This document shows positions 18,727 to 26,819 of a stretch of DNA of 64,000 nucleotides, piece after piece; position 1 is the stretch's first letter; each line of letters opens with the position of its first letter. The stretch comes from DASUPK01 sp963815045. Its GTDB lineage: Bacteria; Actinomycetota; Thermoleophilia; Solirubrobacterales; 70-9. The stretch lies in assembly GCA_963815045.1 (NCBI GenBank), contig CAWFET010000002.1, positions 806,001 through 870,000 on the forward strand, read 5' to 3'. The position numbers were made by a program, and so were the translations under genes. The notes under the pieces are model-generated. The model searched no databases. It saw only the letters and a program-made list of their open reading frames with translations, and was not told where the DNA came from.

Positions 18727-19646
18727 GTGTCGGCGGCAAGTGCAGATCGTCGCTCCCGGCGCTCGGCGAGAGCCGAGGTAAGGATGGCCAGCGCCAGGGA
18801 TCCCGCGATCACACTCAGGGACACGACCAGCGGGGGGTGCCAGAGGTCCTCGAGCAGCATCTTCGCCGCGACGTAGCCCAGGATCGCCGCAAGAGCGAGA
18901 TTCAAATGGCGGAACCTGGCAAGCAGGCGATCGAGCACGAAGTAGAGGCTGACCATGCCCAGCAGGCTGAAGGCGTTCGCGGCGAAGACCACGAAGGTGT
19001 CCCGAGTGACGGCGAAGATCGCCGGGATCGAGTCGATCGCGAACATCAGGTCGAAGGCCGCCACCGTGACGAGCGCAGCGAGCAGGGGCGTGGCCATCCG
19101 GCGTCCGTCCGCGATAGTGGTCAGGCGCGATCCGTCGTAGTCATCGGAGATCGGGATCGCGCGGCGAAGCAGGCGCATCGCGAGGGTGGACTCAGGATCG
19201 ATCTCCTCGCTGCCCTGCCGGGCGATCTTGACCGCGGTGAACAGGAGCAGGGCACCGAGCGCATAGGTGGCCGCCTCGAAGGCATCGAGCGCCGCCGCCC
19301 CGGCGACGATGAACACCGCCCGGAGAGCGATTGCGAGGCCGATGCCGCAGAGCAGCACCAGCCGGCGCTGCTCCTCCGGGACGGCGAAGAACGAGAGCAG
19401 CACCGCGAAGACGAAGAGGTTGTCGAGCGAGAGCGACTTCTCGATCAGGAAGCCCGCCAGGTACTCACCCGCCGCGCCGCTGTCACCGCCGAGCACCAGC
19501 AGGCCGGCGAATCCGAGGCCGGCCGCCGTCCAGACGAGCGACCACACCAGCGCCGAGCGAAACGACGGAACGCCACGTCCGCCGCTTCGGAGGTCAACTG
19601 CCAACGCGACGATCACGAAAACGGTGAGTGCGAACCAGGCGAGCAT
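18723..19646 (-). CDS. TerC family integral membrane protein, probable manganese exporter
   Basis: The 307-residue protein has about 8-9 membrane helices. It carries the two TerC signatures, SLSLDNLFVFAVLLSFF and FDLMFAIDSIPAIFAVT, whose acidic residues lie in the membrane. TerC/Alx proteins export Mn2+ or help load secreted metalloproteins. A yybP-ykoY-like manganese riboswitch in the leader supports the manganese role. A GAAGGAG site precedes the ATG at 19646. The DISP/ter tellurium operon is not present, so a tellurite role is unlikely. Confidence 0.9.
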   Translation of the reverse strand: MLAWFALTVFVIVALAVDLRSGGRGVPSFRSALVWSLVWTAAGLGFAGLLVLGGDSGAAGEYLAGFLIEKSLSLDNLFVFAVLLSFFAVPEEQRRLVLLCGIGLAIALRAVFIVAGAAALDAFEAATYALGALLLFTAVKIARQGSEEIDPESTLAMRLLRRAIPISDDYDGSRLTTIADGRRMATPLLAALVTVAAFDLMFAIDSIPAIFAVTRDTFVVFAANAFSLLGMVSLYFVLDRLLARFRHLNLALAAILGYVAAKMLLEDLWHPPLVVSLSVIAGSLALAILTSALAERRERRSALAADT

Positions 19647-19670
19647 CGAAGGCTCCTTCGAGGTCGTTTG

Positions 19671-19763
19671 TCTCGAAGGTTTCGCCCACCCACTCGCCGG
19701 GTCGACGCGCCGGGTCCTAAGGGACCGTGTTGACGAACGCGCCGTCTTACAGGGCTAGTTCCC
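19671..19763 (-). promoter_or_regulatory. Probable yybP-ykoY (manganese) riboswitch upstream of terC
   Basis: Read on the minus strand, the leader contains GGGAACTAGCC, then CGTCAACACGG, a short CCCTTAGGACC hairpin, and GGGCGAAACCTTCGAGA near the 3' end. These match in order and content the conserved blocks of the yybP-ykoY class, which binds Mn2+ and commonly controls TerC-type genes. The 3' end lies 25 bases before the terC ATG. I recognised it by eye; a covariance-model search would settle it. Confidence 0.65.
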
Positions 19764-19800
19764 TTGCGTACGGCGAGGTTACCGCGTACGAGGGGCCTCT

Positions 19801-19974
19801 ATGGTGAATCTTCGACGTAGGGAGCGGCTGCTGGCTGGGCTGGCGTGCGGATTCGTCGTTGCGGTCTCCGCGGACATGGTCTTCAGCGCAATCACGGGCG
19901 ACGAGATGGCGGTAGGGGCCACCGTCTTGCTGACGGCGGTGACTACGCTCGCGGTTGCGTGGGCCCTTCGCTAG
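19801..19974 (+). CDS. 57-residue membrane protein
   Basis: A short frame starting MVNLRRRERLLAG, with two hydrophobic stretches (LACGFVVAVSADMVF and VGATVLLTAVTTLAVAWAL) separated by a short acidic loop (TGDE): a two-helix hairpin with the basic end inside. A GAGGGG site precedes the ATG. It is divergent from terC. No family was recognised. Confidence 0.5.
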   Translation: MVNLRRRERLLAGLACGFVVAVSADMVFSAITGDEMAVGATVLLTAVTTLAVAWALR

Positions 19975-20021
19975 CACGGTGCCGCTGAGCGAGGACCAAG
20001 TGGGAGCCCTGTCTGCCACCA

Positions 20022-20088
20022 CGGGGCCGGACACAGCACATTCGGCTGGGGCCGAGAAGGTCGCTGGTTCAGATCCGGTTCGCCCCGA
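20022..20088 (+). tRNA. tRNA-Pro(GGG)-like sequence lacking a proper D arm (probable remnant)
   Basis: The 5' CGGGGC pairs with GCCCCG at the 3' end. An anticodon stem-loop reads TTCGG-CTGGGGC-CGAGA, with anticodon GGG. The T arm is GCTGGTTCAGATCCGGT, close to a normal one. Only about 67 bases are present and the D arm is truncated, so this is likely a decayed tRNA gene. The anticodon stem has a G-U pair. Confidence 0.5.
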
Positions 20089-20176
20089 GACCACGCAACT
20101 GCTGTTACGGGGTGGGCCGGGCTCGACGCTTCGAAACCAGCTCGTTGCCTGTTGTGGGTTAGCGGCTGACCGACCA

Positions 20177-20474
20177 CCGTGCGTCGGTGCGTCAAGAATC
20201 CGCGTGTTCGAGCCCACCTCGCTACGCACGAGCCCTGCACATTTCAACACGCGGATTCTGCGGCGGATCCAGAATCGGCGTGCTCGGGTCTCCGAGAAAG
20301 CAGCGATTTACAGGGAGATCATGCCGGAGGAGGGACTCGAACCCCCGACACGCGGATTATGATGACGGCGAGGCGGGGTCATCTGAGGCCGGGGAGGAGT
20401 AGCTCAGGCGTGCTGAGGTGCTCTCATGTCGGCCCGAAGTCGGGAGTTGGACGCACGGTTTGACGCACGGTTTG
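20177..20474. repeat. Array repeat copy 2: AB flank, tRNA-Met 3' core, D flank
   Basis: AB is 20177-20321, the core 20322-20363 (42 bases identical to the tRNA-Met 3' part) and D 20364-20474. AB holds AGAATCCGCGTGTT at 20195, its inverse at 20246 and a further copy at 20271; D ends with two GACGCACGGTT units, and AB begins with their inverse. Confidence 0.88.
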
Positions 20475-20528
20475 TCGCTGCGCATCGTCGCCCAGTCGGG
20501 CCCGATTTCCCTGGTACCGGAGCGCGGG

Positions 20529-21179
20529 CTAAGGGGACGGGCGACCCATTCCCGCCTCGCGCGCCTTGACGATTGCCCCGGCGCGATCGGTTACCTGGAG
20601 CTTGTTGAAGACGTTGGAAACGTGATTGCGGACGGTCTTCAGGCTGAGGACGAGCTCGTTGGCGATGGCCTGGTTGTTCTTTCCCTGCGCGATCAGCTCG
20701 AGCACCTCGCGCTCTCGGTCGGTCAGCTCGGGGAACGCGCTGGCGTTTGCGGAGGAGAAGTAGGCGATCAGCCGGTTGGCGATGTCCGGGCCGAAGATCG
20801 CCTCGCCGGACGCGATCGAGCGGATCGCACGCTGCACCTCTTCCTGATCGGCGCCCTTCAGCACGTAACCGCGCGCCCCCGCGCGCATTGCAGCGAACAC
20901 CGAATCATCGTCCTCGAACATCGTCAGGACAAGCACCCCAATGGCAGGTTGTGCCTCGAGGATCCGGCGCGTGGCGTCGATCCCATTGAGTCCCGGCATG
21001 CGCACGTCCATCAGCACCACGTCAGGCCTCAGCTCGATCGCCTGCGAAACGGCATCGGCGCCGTCAGCAGCTTCTCCGATCACCTCGAACTCATCGGTCG
21101 AGTCGAGCATCGTCCGGAGGCCTTGACGAAAGACCGGGTGGTCATCGGCGATCAGCAGTCGGACGGCCGCGTCGCTCAT
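20529..21179 (-). CDS. NarL/FixJ response regulator
   Basis: The 216-residue regulator has a receiver domain (LLIADDHPVF, Asp in VVLMDVRMPG, Lys in YVLKGA) and a LuxR-type helix-turn-helix (LTDREREVLELIAQGKNNQA, LSLKTVRNHVSNV). Its ATG overlaps the stop of the kinase gene upstream, so the two are one operon and a cognate pair. The divergent lipoprotein genes of the same element are the obvious candidate targets. Confidence 0.92.
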   Translation of the reverse strand: MSDAAVRLLIADDHPVFRQGLRTMLDSTDEFEVIGEAADGADAVSQAIELRPDVVLMDVRMPGLNGIDATRRILEAQPAIGVLVLTMFEDDDSVFAAMRAGARGYVLKGADQEEVQRAIRSIASGEAIFGPDIANRLIAYFSSANASAFPELTDREREVLELIAQGKNNQAIANELVLSLKTVRNHVSNVFNKLQVTDRAGAIVKAREAGMGRPSP

Positions 21180-23248
21180 GGCCCCTCCAGCGGTAGATCG
21201 GCCCGAACGAGCGTTCCACCTCCGCGCGCTGCTCCGATAGAGCAGGCTCCCCCCAATTCGGTGGCGCGCTCTCGCATCGAGCTCACTCCGACGCCCGGCT
21301 TCGCCTGCCCCAGGCCCCGCCCGTCGTCCGCCACCTCGATGCCAAGGCCGCCCTCAGCCGTCAGGCGCACGAAGCAACGGCGGGCATCGGCGTGCCTGAC
21401 GACGTTGGTCACTGCTTCCGTGGCGATCCGGTATGCCGCAACTTCGACGGCCGCGGACAGCGGTGGGATCGTCTCGGGTGCCTCGACCGTGACCGCGAGC
21501 TTGTGTTCACTGCCCGCTTCGCCGGATAGCCGGGCGGCCTGTTCACGCAGAGCTCCGACAAGGCCGAGCTCATCAAGCGCCGGAGGCCGCAACTCGTATA
21601 CGACCCGTCGCACGTCCGCGATCGCATCCTGAGTGTCTCCCCGTAGATCGCTGAGGATCTCATCCACGTTGGGATCCTGCCCACGGTTACGGGCGGCGTC
21701 CAGCTTCAAGGCCATGCCCGCGAGCGCAGGGCCGAGTCCGTCGTGGAGATCCCGTCGCAGCCGCCGCCGCTCCTCCTCCCGCGCGGTGACCAGACGCTCT
21801 CGTGAGCGCTGAAGATCGGCATTGAGCCGGACGGCGTGGACCGCCGGACCGGCGTGCTGGGCCAGGTCCCCGAGAAGGCGCTCGTCGGGCGGCGTGAGCT
21901 GCCGGCCGGGTGGCACCTGGACGACGAGGTCGGCGATCGCCTCACCGTTGTAGACCAATGGCGTGCGGCGGAGCTCGCCTGCAGCCTGATCACCATGGGC
22001 GGCTGCGACCTCGACGGTTCCGTTCCGATCGAACTCGACTGCGGCATAGCGAAGCCGCAGCGCCTCGGCGACGGAATCGACGACGGTCTGCACGACCTGA
22101 TCCGGAGCCAAGGTTGCTTGGAGGCGCTCCCCGAGCCTGGTGAGTGCGGCGTAAGGGTCGGAGCGATCGCCGTAGATCCAGCGGTCTGCTCGGCGCTGTA
22201 GCCGAAGCCTCAACGGCTGGAATCCCGCGGCGACCAGTCCGGCCGCGAGAACCCCCGCGATACCCCGCTGCGAGATCAGGGCATTGAGGCCGCTGACCAC
22301 CGCCACGTACCCCACCACGATGCAGAGCGTCAAGGACCCGTAGACCACGGTCCGGTTGATCACCAGCTCGATGTCGAACAGCCGGTAACGGAGGATCCCG
22401 ATCGCGACGGCAGCCGGGATGGCGATCAGCATCGCGAAGATCGCGACGCCCGTGACCACATCCGAAGCATCGCCGGCCAGGCCGCCGAGGATGTTGACGA
22501 CAAGCGCCACCGGAATCAGCGCGGCGGCAGCGGTGAACCAGAGGGTCTGAATGCGCTCTGTCCCCTCCGCGTGGCGCAGTCGGCTGCGGACGGCGAAGAA
22601 GGCCGCGAAGAGGCTCCCCAGGACGCCGACGTAGAACGGGATCCAGATGAACTCCAGGGAGCTGGGGTAGGACGGGGTCGGCTTGCCGAGGTGGTCGAAG
22701 GGAGCATCGAAGTGGCCCGGGTGGAAGGCGAAGCCGAGCTCGAGGCCGAGGTAGGAGATCACGGTCACGACCGCCACCCAGCGCCAGCGTGGCGAGGGCA
22801 GGTGCCCATCCGGGAAGACGAATGCGATCGCCATCAGGAACACGTAGATCCCGGGCCAGCCGATCTGATTCCAGAGGGCGGCCCAGCTCGCTCCGGGCAG
22901 GCTGCCCGGATGGCTGATCGCTCCGTAGTAGGCGTACGGCCAGGCCAGAGAAACGCTCGCGAGTGAGAGCGCGTTGGCGATCAGGAGCCAGCCGACGAGG
23001 TTGTCGGGCCGTCTCAAGCGAACAAGTACCCCCAGCGCGGCGCTGGTCACGGCGATCGGGATCACCAGGAGGCTGAAGCCCGAATCGGTGTGAGGGGATG
23101 AGAGCGAGTCGGCAGCAAGCACGGCCGAGAACGCGCACACCCCGAGCACGACCGCGAAGCCGGCCCACGCCTGGATCGCCTGCCTGCGGCTGGCACGGAC
23201 GGGCGCCGCGAGGCTCCCCTCGGACACGGCTCTCGAGATCGCCTCCAT
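21176..23248 (-). CDS. Large NarL-group sensor histidine kinase with multi-helix membrane domain and GAF-like domain
   Basis: The 690-residue kinase has about eight membrane helices in residues 25-330, including the DNLVGWLL and AFVFPDGHLPSPRWR segments common in actinobacterial kinases of this type. A GAF-like region (residues about 370-480), a HisKA_3 helix (RRRLRRDLHDGLGPALAG) and an ATPase domain (EAVTNVVRHA, DDGRGLG) follow. The membrane domain probably senses a lipid or membrane state. It is transcribed with the regulator downstream and divergent from the lipoprotein genes. Confidence 0.9.
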   Translation of the reverse strand: MEAISRAVSEGSLAAPVRASRRQAIQAWAGFAVVLGVCAFSAVLAADSLSSPHTDSGFSLLVIPIAVTSAALGVLVRLRRPDNLVGWLLIANALSLASVSLAWPYAYYGAISHPGSLPGASWAALWNQIGWPGIYVFLMAIAFVFPDGHLPSPRWRWVAVVTVISYLGLELGFAFHPGHFDAPFDHLGKPTPSYPSSLEFIWIPFYVGVLGSLFAAFFAVRSRLRHAEGTERIQTLWFTAAAALIPVALVVNILGGLAGDASDVVTGVAIFAMLIAIPAAVAIGILRYRLFDIELVINRTVVYGSLTLCIVVGYVAVVSGLNALISQRGIAGVLAAGLVAAGFQPLRLRLQRRADRWIYGDRSDPYAALTRLGERLQATLAPDQVVQTVVDSVAEALRLRYAAVEFDRNGTVEVAAAHGDQAAGELRRTPLVYNGEAIADLVVQVPPGRQLTPPDERLLGDLAQHAGPAVHAVRLNADLQRSRERLVTAREEERRRLRRDLHDGLGPALAGMALKLDAARNRGQDPNVDEILSDLRGDTQDAIADVRRVVYELRPPALDELGLVGALREQAARLSGEAGSEHKLAVTVEAPETIPPLSAAVEVAAYRIATEAVTNVVRHADARRCFVRLTAEGGLGIEVADDGRGLGQAKPGVGVSSMRERATELGGACSIGAARGGGTLVRADLPLEGP

Positions 23249-23439
23249 TGGCCGCCCATTCTCCTGTGTGGACGGTGCCCTGTCACCCTCGCGGCTGGAT
23301 TTCCCGGGCGAGTCGGGACATCTGCCCCAGGCAGCATTTCCCGGTCGAACGGGACCCGAGGCCCTTGTGGGTGGGACGGCCGGGGCCGGATCGTCTTCCC
23401 ATCGCCGCGAACCGCGCGGCGCGACCGAAAGGGAACGTC

Positions 23440-23907
23440 ATGAGGATTGGGAGAAGGAATTACGTCGTGGCGCTGTTGGTGGCGCTTGCCGGCGCTACCG
23501 CGGCGGCAGGCTGTGGAAGCAGCGACGACCCCACGACCGCGGCGACGAGCCTGAGCCCGCCGGAGTACTTCGCCAAGGCGGCCGCGATCTGCAGGTCAGC
23601 CAATCAGTCGATCGAGGCCGACGCGCACACAAGCCTCGCCAGCAACGGGCCACCCACGGCGCAGGAGTTCCAGCAGTTTGCGACCGCCACGGTGATTCCG
23701 GAGACACAGAGGCTGATCGACAGCCTCACGGCGCTCTACCCGCCCAGGGCGGTGGTCGAGACCCGCGATGCCCTGATCGCCGAGCTCCAGTCGGTCAACG
23801 ACCGGCTCAAGGCCAATCCGGCGAGCCTCGCCGGCAACGGCGATCCGTTCGCGAACGCCAGCGAGCTCGCGCACAAGGCGGGTCTCGACGCCTGCGCCTC
23901 CGACTGA
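23440..23907 (+). CDS. Secreted lipoprotein, unknown
   Basis: 155 residues from the ATG at 23440 (GAAAGGG site). The signal peptide ends in the lipobox AAGCGSS. The mature part, beginning SPPEYFAKAAAICRSANQSI and ending LDACAS, looks helical with two cysteines, a pattern seen in many actinobacterial lipoproteins of unknown role. It is the first gene of a three-gene run divergent from the two-component system, and thus probably controlled by it. Confidence 0.75.
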   Translation: MRIGRRNYVVALLVALAGATAAAGCGSSDDPTTAATSLSPPEYFAKAAAICRSANQSIEADAHTSLASNGPPTAQEFQQFATATVIPETQRLIDSLTALYPPRAVVETRDALIAELQSVNDRLKANPASLAGNGDPFANASELAHKAGLDACASD

Positions 23908-23933
23908 CAGCCCCTCTCACGAAAAGGAGACTC

Positions 23934-24581
23934 ATGATGCAATCAAGCACCTATCAGCGCGCCCTCGCGATCTCAGGCATTGTCGCCGCGGTCCTGATCG
24001 CTGCGGCCGTCGTCTTGAGCGGCGACCGACCGGACGACAGCCAGACGGCGGCGAAGGCGTTCAGCTACTGGAACGACCACCAGACGCAGGAGATCGCATC
24101 GGTGCTGCTCATACACGCCGCTGCCGTTTTCTTCGTCTTCTTCGGCGCGGGTTTGCGAAACGCTCTGCGCTCGGGTGAAGCGGAGGAAGCCACCTATTCG
24201 GTGGTTGCCTTCGGTGGAGCCGTCCTGACCGCCGCCGGGTTCGTCATCGCCGGGATGCTGGGCCTCGCGGCCGTCACCGCCGCCGACCACGGCGGACCGG
24301 AGCCCGTGTATGCGATCAACCAGATCAGTGCGGTGAGTTGGATCCCGTTCACCGCCGGCCTGGCTGTCCTGATGCTCGCGGCCGGAATCGGTGGATTGCG
24401 CACGCTCGCGCTCCCAAGATCGCTGTCCTGGATTGCGGTCGTCCTGGCCGCGGCGTTCTTCACGCCGGTCGGCGCAGCCGGCTTCATCCTGGTGCCGTTT
24501 TGGGTGATCGCCACGAGCGTGGTCCTCTACCGCCGCTCGGAGGGCGTCGCCACGCCCGCGCCGGCTCCGAGCCCAGCCTGA
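23934..24581 (+). CDS. Integral membrane protein (DUF4386-like)
   Basis: 215 residues with about six hydrophobic segments (AISGIVAAVLIAAAVVLSG, SVLLIHAAAVFFVFFGAGL, VLTAAGFVIAGMLGLAAV and others) and a short polar tail. A strong AAAAGGAG site precedes a double ATG at 23934/23937. The spacing to its neighbours suggests a shared transcript. The layout is compatible with DUF4386-type proteins; function is unknown. Confidence 0.65.
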   Translation: MMQSSTYQRALAISGIVAAVLIAAAVVLSGDRPDDSQTAAKAFSYWNDHQTQEIASVLLIHAAAVFFVFFGAGLRNALRSGEAEEATYSVVAFGGAVLTAAGFVIAGMLGLAAVTAADHGGPEPVYAINQISAVSWIPFTAGLAVLMLAAGIGGLRTLALPRSLSWIAVVLAAAFFTPVGAAGFILVPFWVIATSVVLYRRSEGVATPAPAPSPA

Positions 24582-24582
24582 G

Positions 24583-24619
24583 GGAAGGGCCGCCGGCCAT
24601 GAGGCCGGCGGCCGCTTCC
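24583..24619. terminator. Strong GC hairpin between membrane protein and lipoprotein genes
   Basis: GGCCGCCGGCC (24588-24598), loop ATGA, then GGCCGGCGGCC (24603-24613), an 11-bp perfect stem extended by GGAAG/CTTCC. There is no T run. It could be a terminator, an attenuator or an mRNA stabiliser inside the run. Confidence 0.5.
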
Positions 24620-24647
24620 TCCTGCCCTTCAACGAAAGGACTGACCA

Positions 24648-25478
24648 ATGAGATCTCGCACTCTGACCCTGTTGCTCGGCATCGGCCTCGCCGGTGCTCT
24701 CATCGCCGGATGCGGCGGCGACTCGAAGGGGGACCCCGGAGCTGCCGCTTCCCGCCCCTCGGTCACCGTCCGCGTCGACGACAAGCGGATCTCAGGACCT
24801 GACCGAACGCCGGCCGGGTACGTCGACTTTCACATCGTCACCGCCGGCCGGGAGCATCACCACCTCGCGTTCTGGCACCTCAACCCCGGGGTCACGCCGG
24901 AACACTTCATCCGCGTCCTGAAGCAGCCCAACGGGGATCCCTTCAAGCTCGGGACCGCGATAGGCGGCAACGGCCCGATGCTGGGGGGCAGCTTCGAAAC
25001 GACGATGCGCCTGGTGGCGGGCACGGTCGTCTTCGGGGACATCGTCGAAGGGCCGACGACGAGGATCGGCAGCTTCCGAGTGACGGGCCCACCGGTGTCG
25101 AACCAGGCTCCGCGCGACATCGGCACCGTCGTGAATCGCAATTTCCGCTTCGAGCTCCCCGCCGACTTCGGCCGACCGGGGGTCTATCGCTTCACGAATC
25201 CAGACCCCGTCGCACACGACGGTGCGATCTTCCCGCTGGCGAAGGGAAAGACCGCGGCCGATGTCGTCCAATGGATGCAAAGCGGGGGCAAGGGCCGGCC
25301 GCCGGCGCTGTTCGACAAGCCCTACGGCGGCCCTGGTGCCATTGGCGCACGCTGGACGAGCTGGTTCACGCTCCCGAAGTTGCCACCAGGCCGTTATGTC
25401 CTGGCCTGCTTCCTACCCACCGAGGATGGCGTCCTCCACGCCGAAATCGGGATGGTCGCGGACTTCGCGGTGAATTAG
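24648..25478 (+). CDS. Secreted lipoprotein with a cupredoxin-like C-terminal part
   Basis: 276 residues with a signal peptide and lipobox IAGCGG. The middle contains a His-rich stretch (GREHHHLAFWHLNPG). The C-terminal half (HDGAIFPLAKGKTAADVVQW through LPPGRYVLACFLPTEDG and HAEIGMVADFAV) resembles the plastocyanin-like lipoproteins of actinobacteria, though the standard set of copper ligands is not clear. It is last in the run. The ATG is preceded by AAAGGA. Metal binding is plausible but unproven. Confidence 0.65.
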   Translation: MRSRTLTLLLGIGLAGALIAGCGGDSKGDPGAAASRPSVTVRVDDKRISGPDRTPAGYVDFHIVTAGREHHHLAFWHLNPGVTPEHFIRVLKQPNGDPFKLGTAIGGNGPMLGGSFETTMRLVAGTVVFGDIVEGPTTRIGSFRVTGPPVSNQAPRDIGTVVNRNFRFELPADFGRPGVYRFTNPDPVAHDGAIFPLAKGKTAADVVQWMQSGGKGRPPALFDKPYGGPGAIGARWTSWFTLPKLPPGRYVLACFLPTEDGVLHAEIGMVADFAVN

Positions 25479-25627
25479 CTCAACATCATCGAGAGCGTCG
25501 TGGCTCCCCGCGAGGGCGGCCGGTGCGGTAGACCGCAACCAGTTCGACGCACGGTCTTCAAATCCCGAACTGAGCGCACCACAGGTGATGTCACAGTCGT
25601 CACTGCAAGCCGAGCGAACTTGATCCC

Positions 25628-25855
25628 AACACGCGGATTCTTGACGCGGACCGAGAATCCGCGTGTTCGCACGTTGCGGAAAGTTCGGATTTGCAGGCCC
25701 TTCATGCCGGAGGAGGGACTCGAACCCCCGACACGCGGATATGATGACGGCGAGGAGGGGTCGTCTGAGGATGACTGACGAGCTGACAGGCGTGCTGAGG
25801 TCGGTTCAGTTCGCGTCGAAGTCGGGAGTTCGACGCACGGTTCGACGCACGGTTT
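25628..25855. repeat. Array repeat copy 3: shortened AB flank, core, D flank
   Basis: The core is 25705-25745 (41 bases, one T lost at the anticodon). The AB part retains two of the AGAATCCGCGTGTT-type sites (from 25629), but its outer section differs: at about 25541 a GACGCACGG unit appears in the opposite orientation to other copies. D is 25746-25855. Confidence 0.8.
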
Positions 25856-25869
25856 GCTGAGGAGCAGGG

Positions 25870-26103
25870 TTAGGCCGGGGGCTCTTCCACTGGGGTGGGG
25901 ACGTCGCCGAGCGCCTCGAGGCCCTCCACGGTGCGGTGCAGGTCCTGGAGCATCCGCCGGCAGTTCGGGCACCAGCGCGCGTGGCGGGCCACCTGGCCGG
26001 CCTCGCGGGGGTCGAGCTCGCCGTCGATCAGCTCAGACATCTTCGCCCGGGCCTCACGGCACATCTCCTGGTAGCGCTTGACCGGGTTGAGCGTCGGGTT
26101 CAT
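25870..26103 (-). CDS. Zinc-finger anti-sigma factor
   Basis: The 77-residue protein has the anti-sigma signature HARWCPNCRRML (His-x3-Cys-x2-Cys) near residues 41-52, with the preceding helix SELIDGELDPREAGQVARH. Such proteins hold an ECF sigma factor inactive until thiol oxidation or another signal. It lacks a membrane helix, so it is cytoplasmic. Its ATG overlaps the stop of the sigma gene upstream (ATGA), the usual sigma/anti-sigma operon. Since the sigma reading frame is broken, it may now be an orphan. Confidence 0.8.
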   Translation of the reverse strand: MNPTLNPVKRYQEMCREARAKMSELIDGELDPREAGQVARHARWCPNCRRMLQDLHRTVEGLEALGDVPTPVEEPPA

Positions 26104-26670
26104 CTCTCTCCCTCCTCGAAGTAGTCGTCCAGCTCGGCGCGGAGCGCCATCCGGCCGCGGTGCAGCCGGCTCTTCAGTGATCGCTCGCCGATTTCCAGGG
26201 TCTCGGCGGCTTCGGCGGTGCTCAGTCCCTCGACGTCGCGCAGGATCACGGCGCTTCGATAGTCGAGTGGCAACTCGACGAGCGCCTCGTCCACGGCGCC
26301 AGAAACTCGCGGGACTCGAAAACCTCGTCGGGCTCGATTGCCCCAGTCGGGGACGCGGTCTCCGACCAGATCGATCATCTCCAGCGACTCGTCCTGTCGA
26401 CGGCGGAGGCCGCGGTAGGCCTCATTGATGCCGATCCGGGTCAGCCAGGTGTAGAAGCGGGAGCGGCCCTCGAAGCGGCTGATGTTCTTCCAGGCGCGGA
26501 TCAGCGCCTCCTGGACGGCGTCGTAAGCGGCGTCGCAATCCCGGGTGATCCGGTAGAGCGTTCGCCGTAGGCGGGTTGAGTAACGCTCTGCGAGTTCACC
26601 GAAGGCCGCCTCGTCGCCCTCCTGGGCGCGCGAGATGAGCCTTTCCTCGGTTTTAGTCCGTATCAGGCAT
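26100..26670 (-). pseudogene. ECF sigma factor, frameshifted near its start
   Basis: An open frame without any ATG, GTG or TTG encodes a complete sigma: RAQEGDEAAFGELAERY, region 2 (DAVQEALIRAWKN, FEGRSRFYTWLTRIG) and region 4 (LPLDYRSAVILRDVEGLSTA). The normal start ATG is at 26670 in another frame and meets TAA after five codons. Removing one T (plus-strand A at 26655) restores MPDTDKTEERLISRAQ and the whole protein. So one base separates this from an intact ECF sigma. It is coupled to the anti-sigma gene. Confidence 0.75.
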
Positions 26671-26819
26671 AGAGAAGCTGGGTGCGGCGATGGTGGCCTC
26701 GGTCATGTTCGCGGGTTGGACCGCGGACGCGAGGAGAAGGATTCGGTCACATCTGTCGTGAATCCTTTGTCGAGCTTCGGCGGTCAGATCGGCGAGCAAC
26801 CAGAAAGGAAGCGAGACCG

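Larger units (their letters stand above)
11487..20321. mobile_element. Array element E1 (about 8.8 kb)
   Basis: Bounded by cores at 11487 and 20322. Cargo: CBS protein, anion/arsenite-type permease, NarL-type two-component system, frameshifted regulator, SRPBCC protein, CorC-like protein, TerC with riboswitch, a small membrane protein and a tRNA-Pro-like remnant. Confidence 0.7.
20322..25704. mobile_element. Array element E2 (about 5.4 kb)
   Basis: Between cores at 20322 and 25705. Cargo: a NarL-type response regulator and a large sensor kinase on the minus strand, and three divergently read secreted or membrane proteins on the plus strand. No recombinase. Confidence 0.7.

Noticed and set aside
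20322..20363. Short peptides of the type PEEGLEPPTRGL at each array junction
   Set aside because: They are translations of the antisense of the tRNA-Met 3' end, not proteins.
20177..20474. Integron attC-like cassette sites
   Set aside because: Inverted repeats exist, but the core is a tRNA 3' end, segments hold many genes in both orientations, and no IntI is seen. A tRNA-targeting integrase model explains the flank distribution better.
20364..20474. GTAGCTCAG in the D flank as a tRNA 5' half
   Set aside because: It is on the opposite strand to the tRNA core and not conserved in copies 3 and 4.
25580..25605. ECF41 promoter at the TGTCACA near 25590
   Set aside because: No CGTC at the right distance, and no gene start follows; it lies within the repeat flank.
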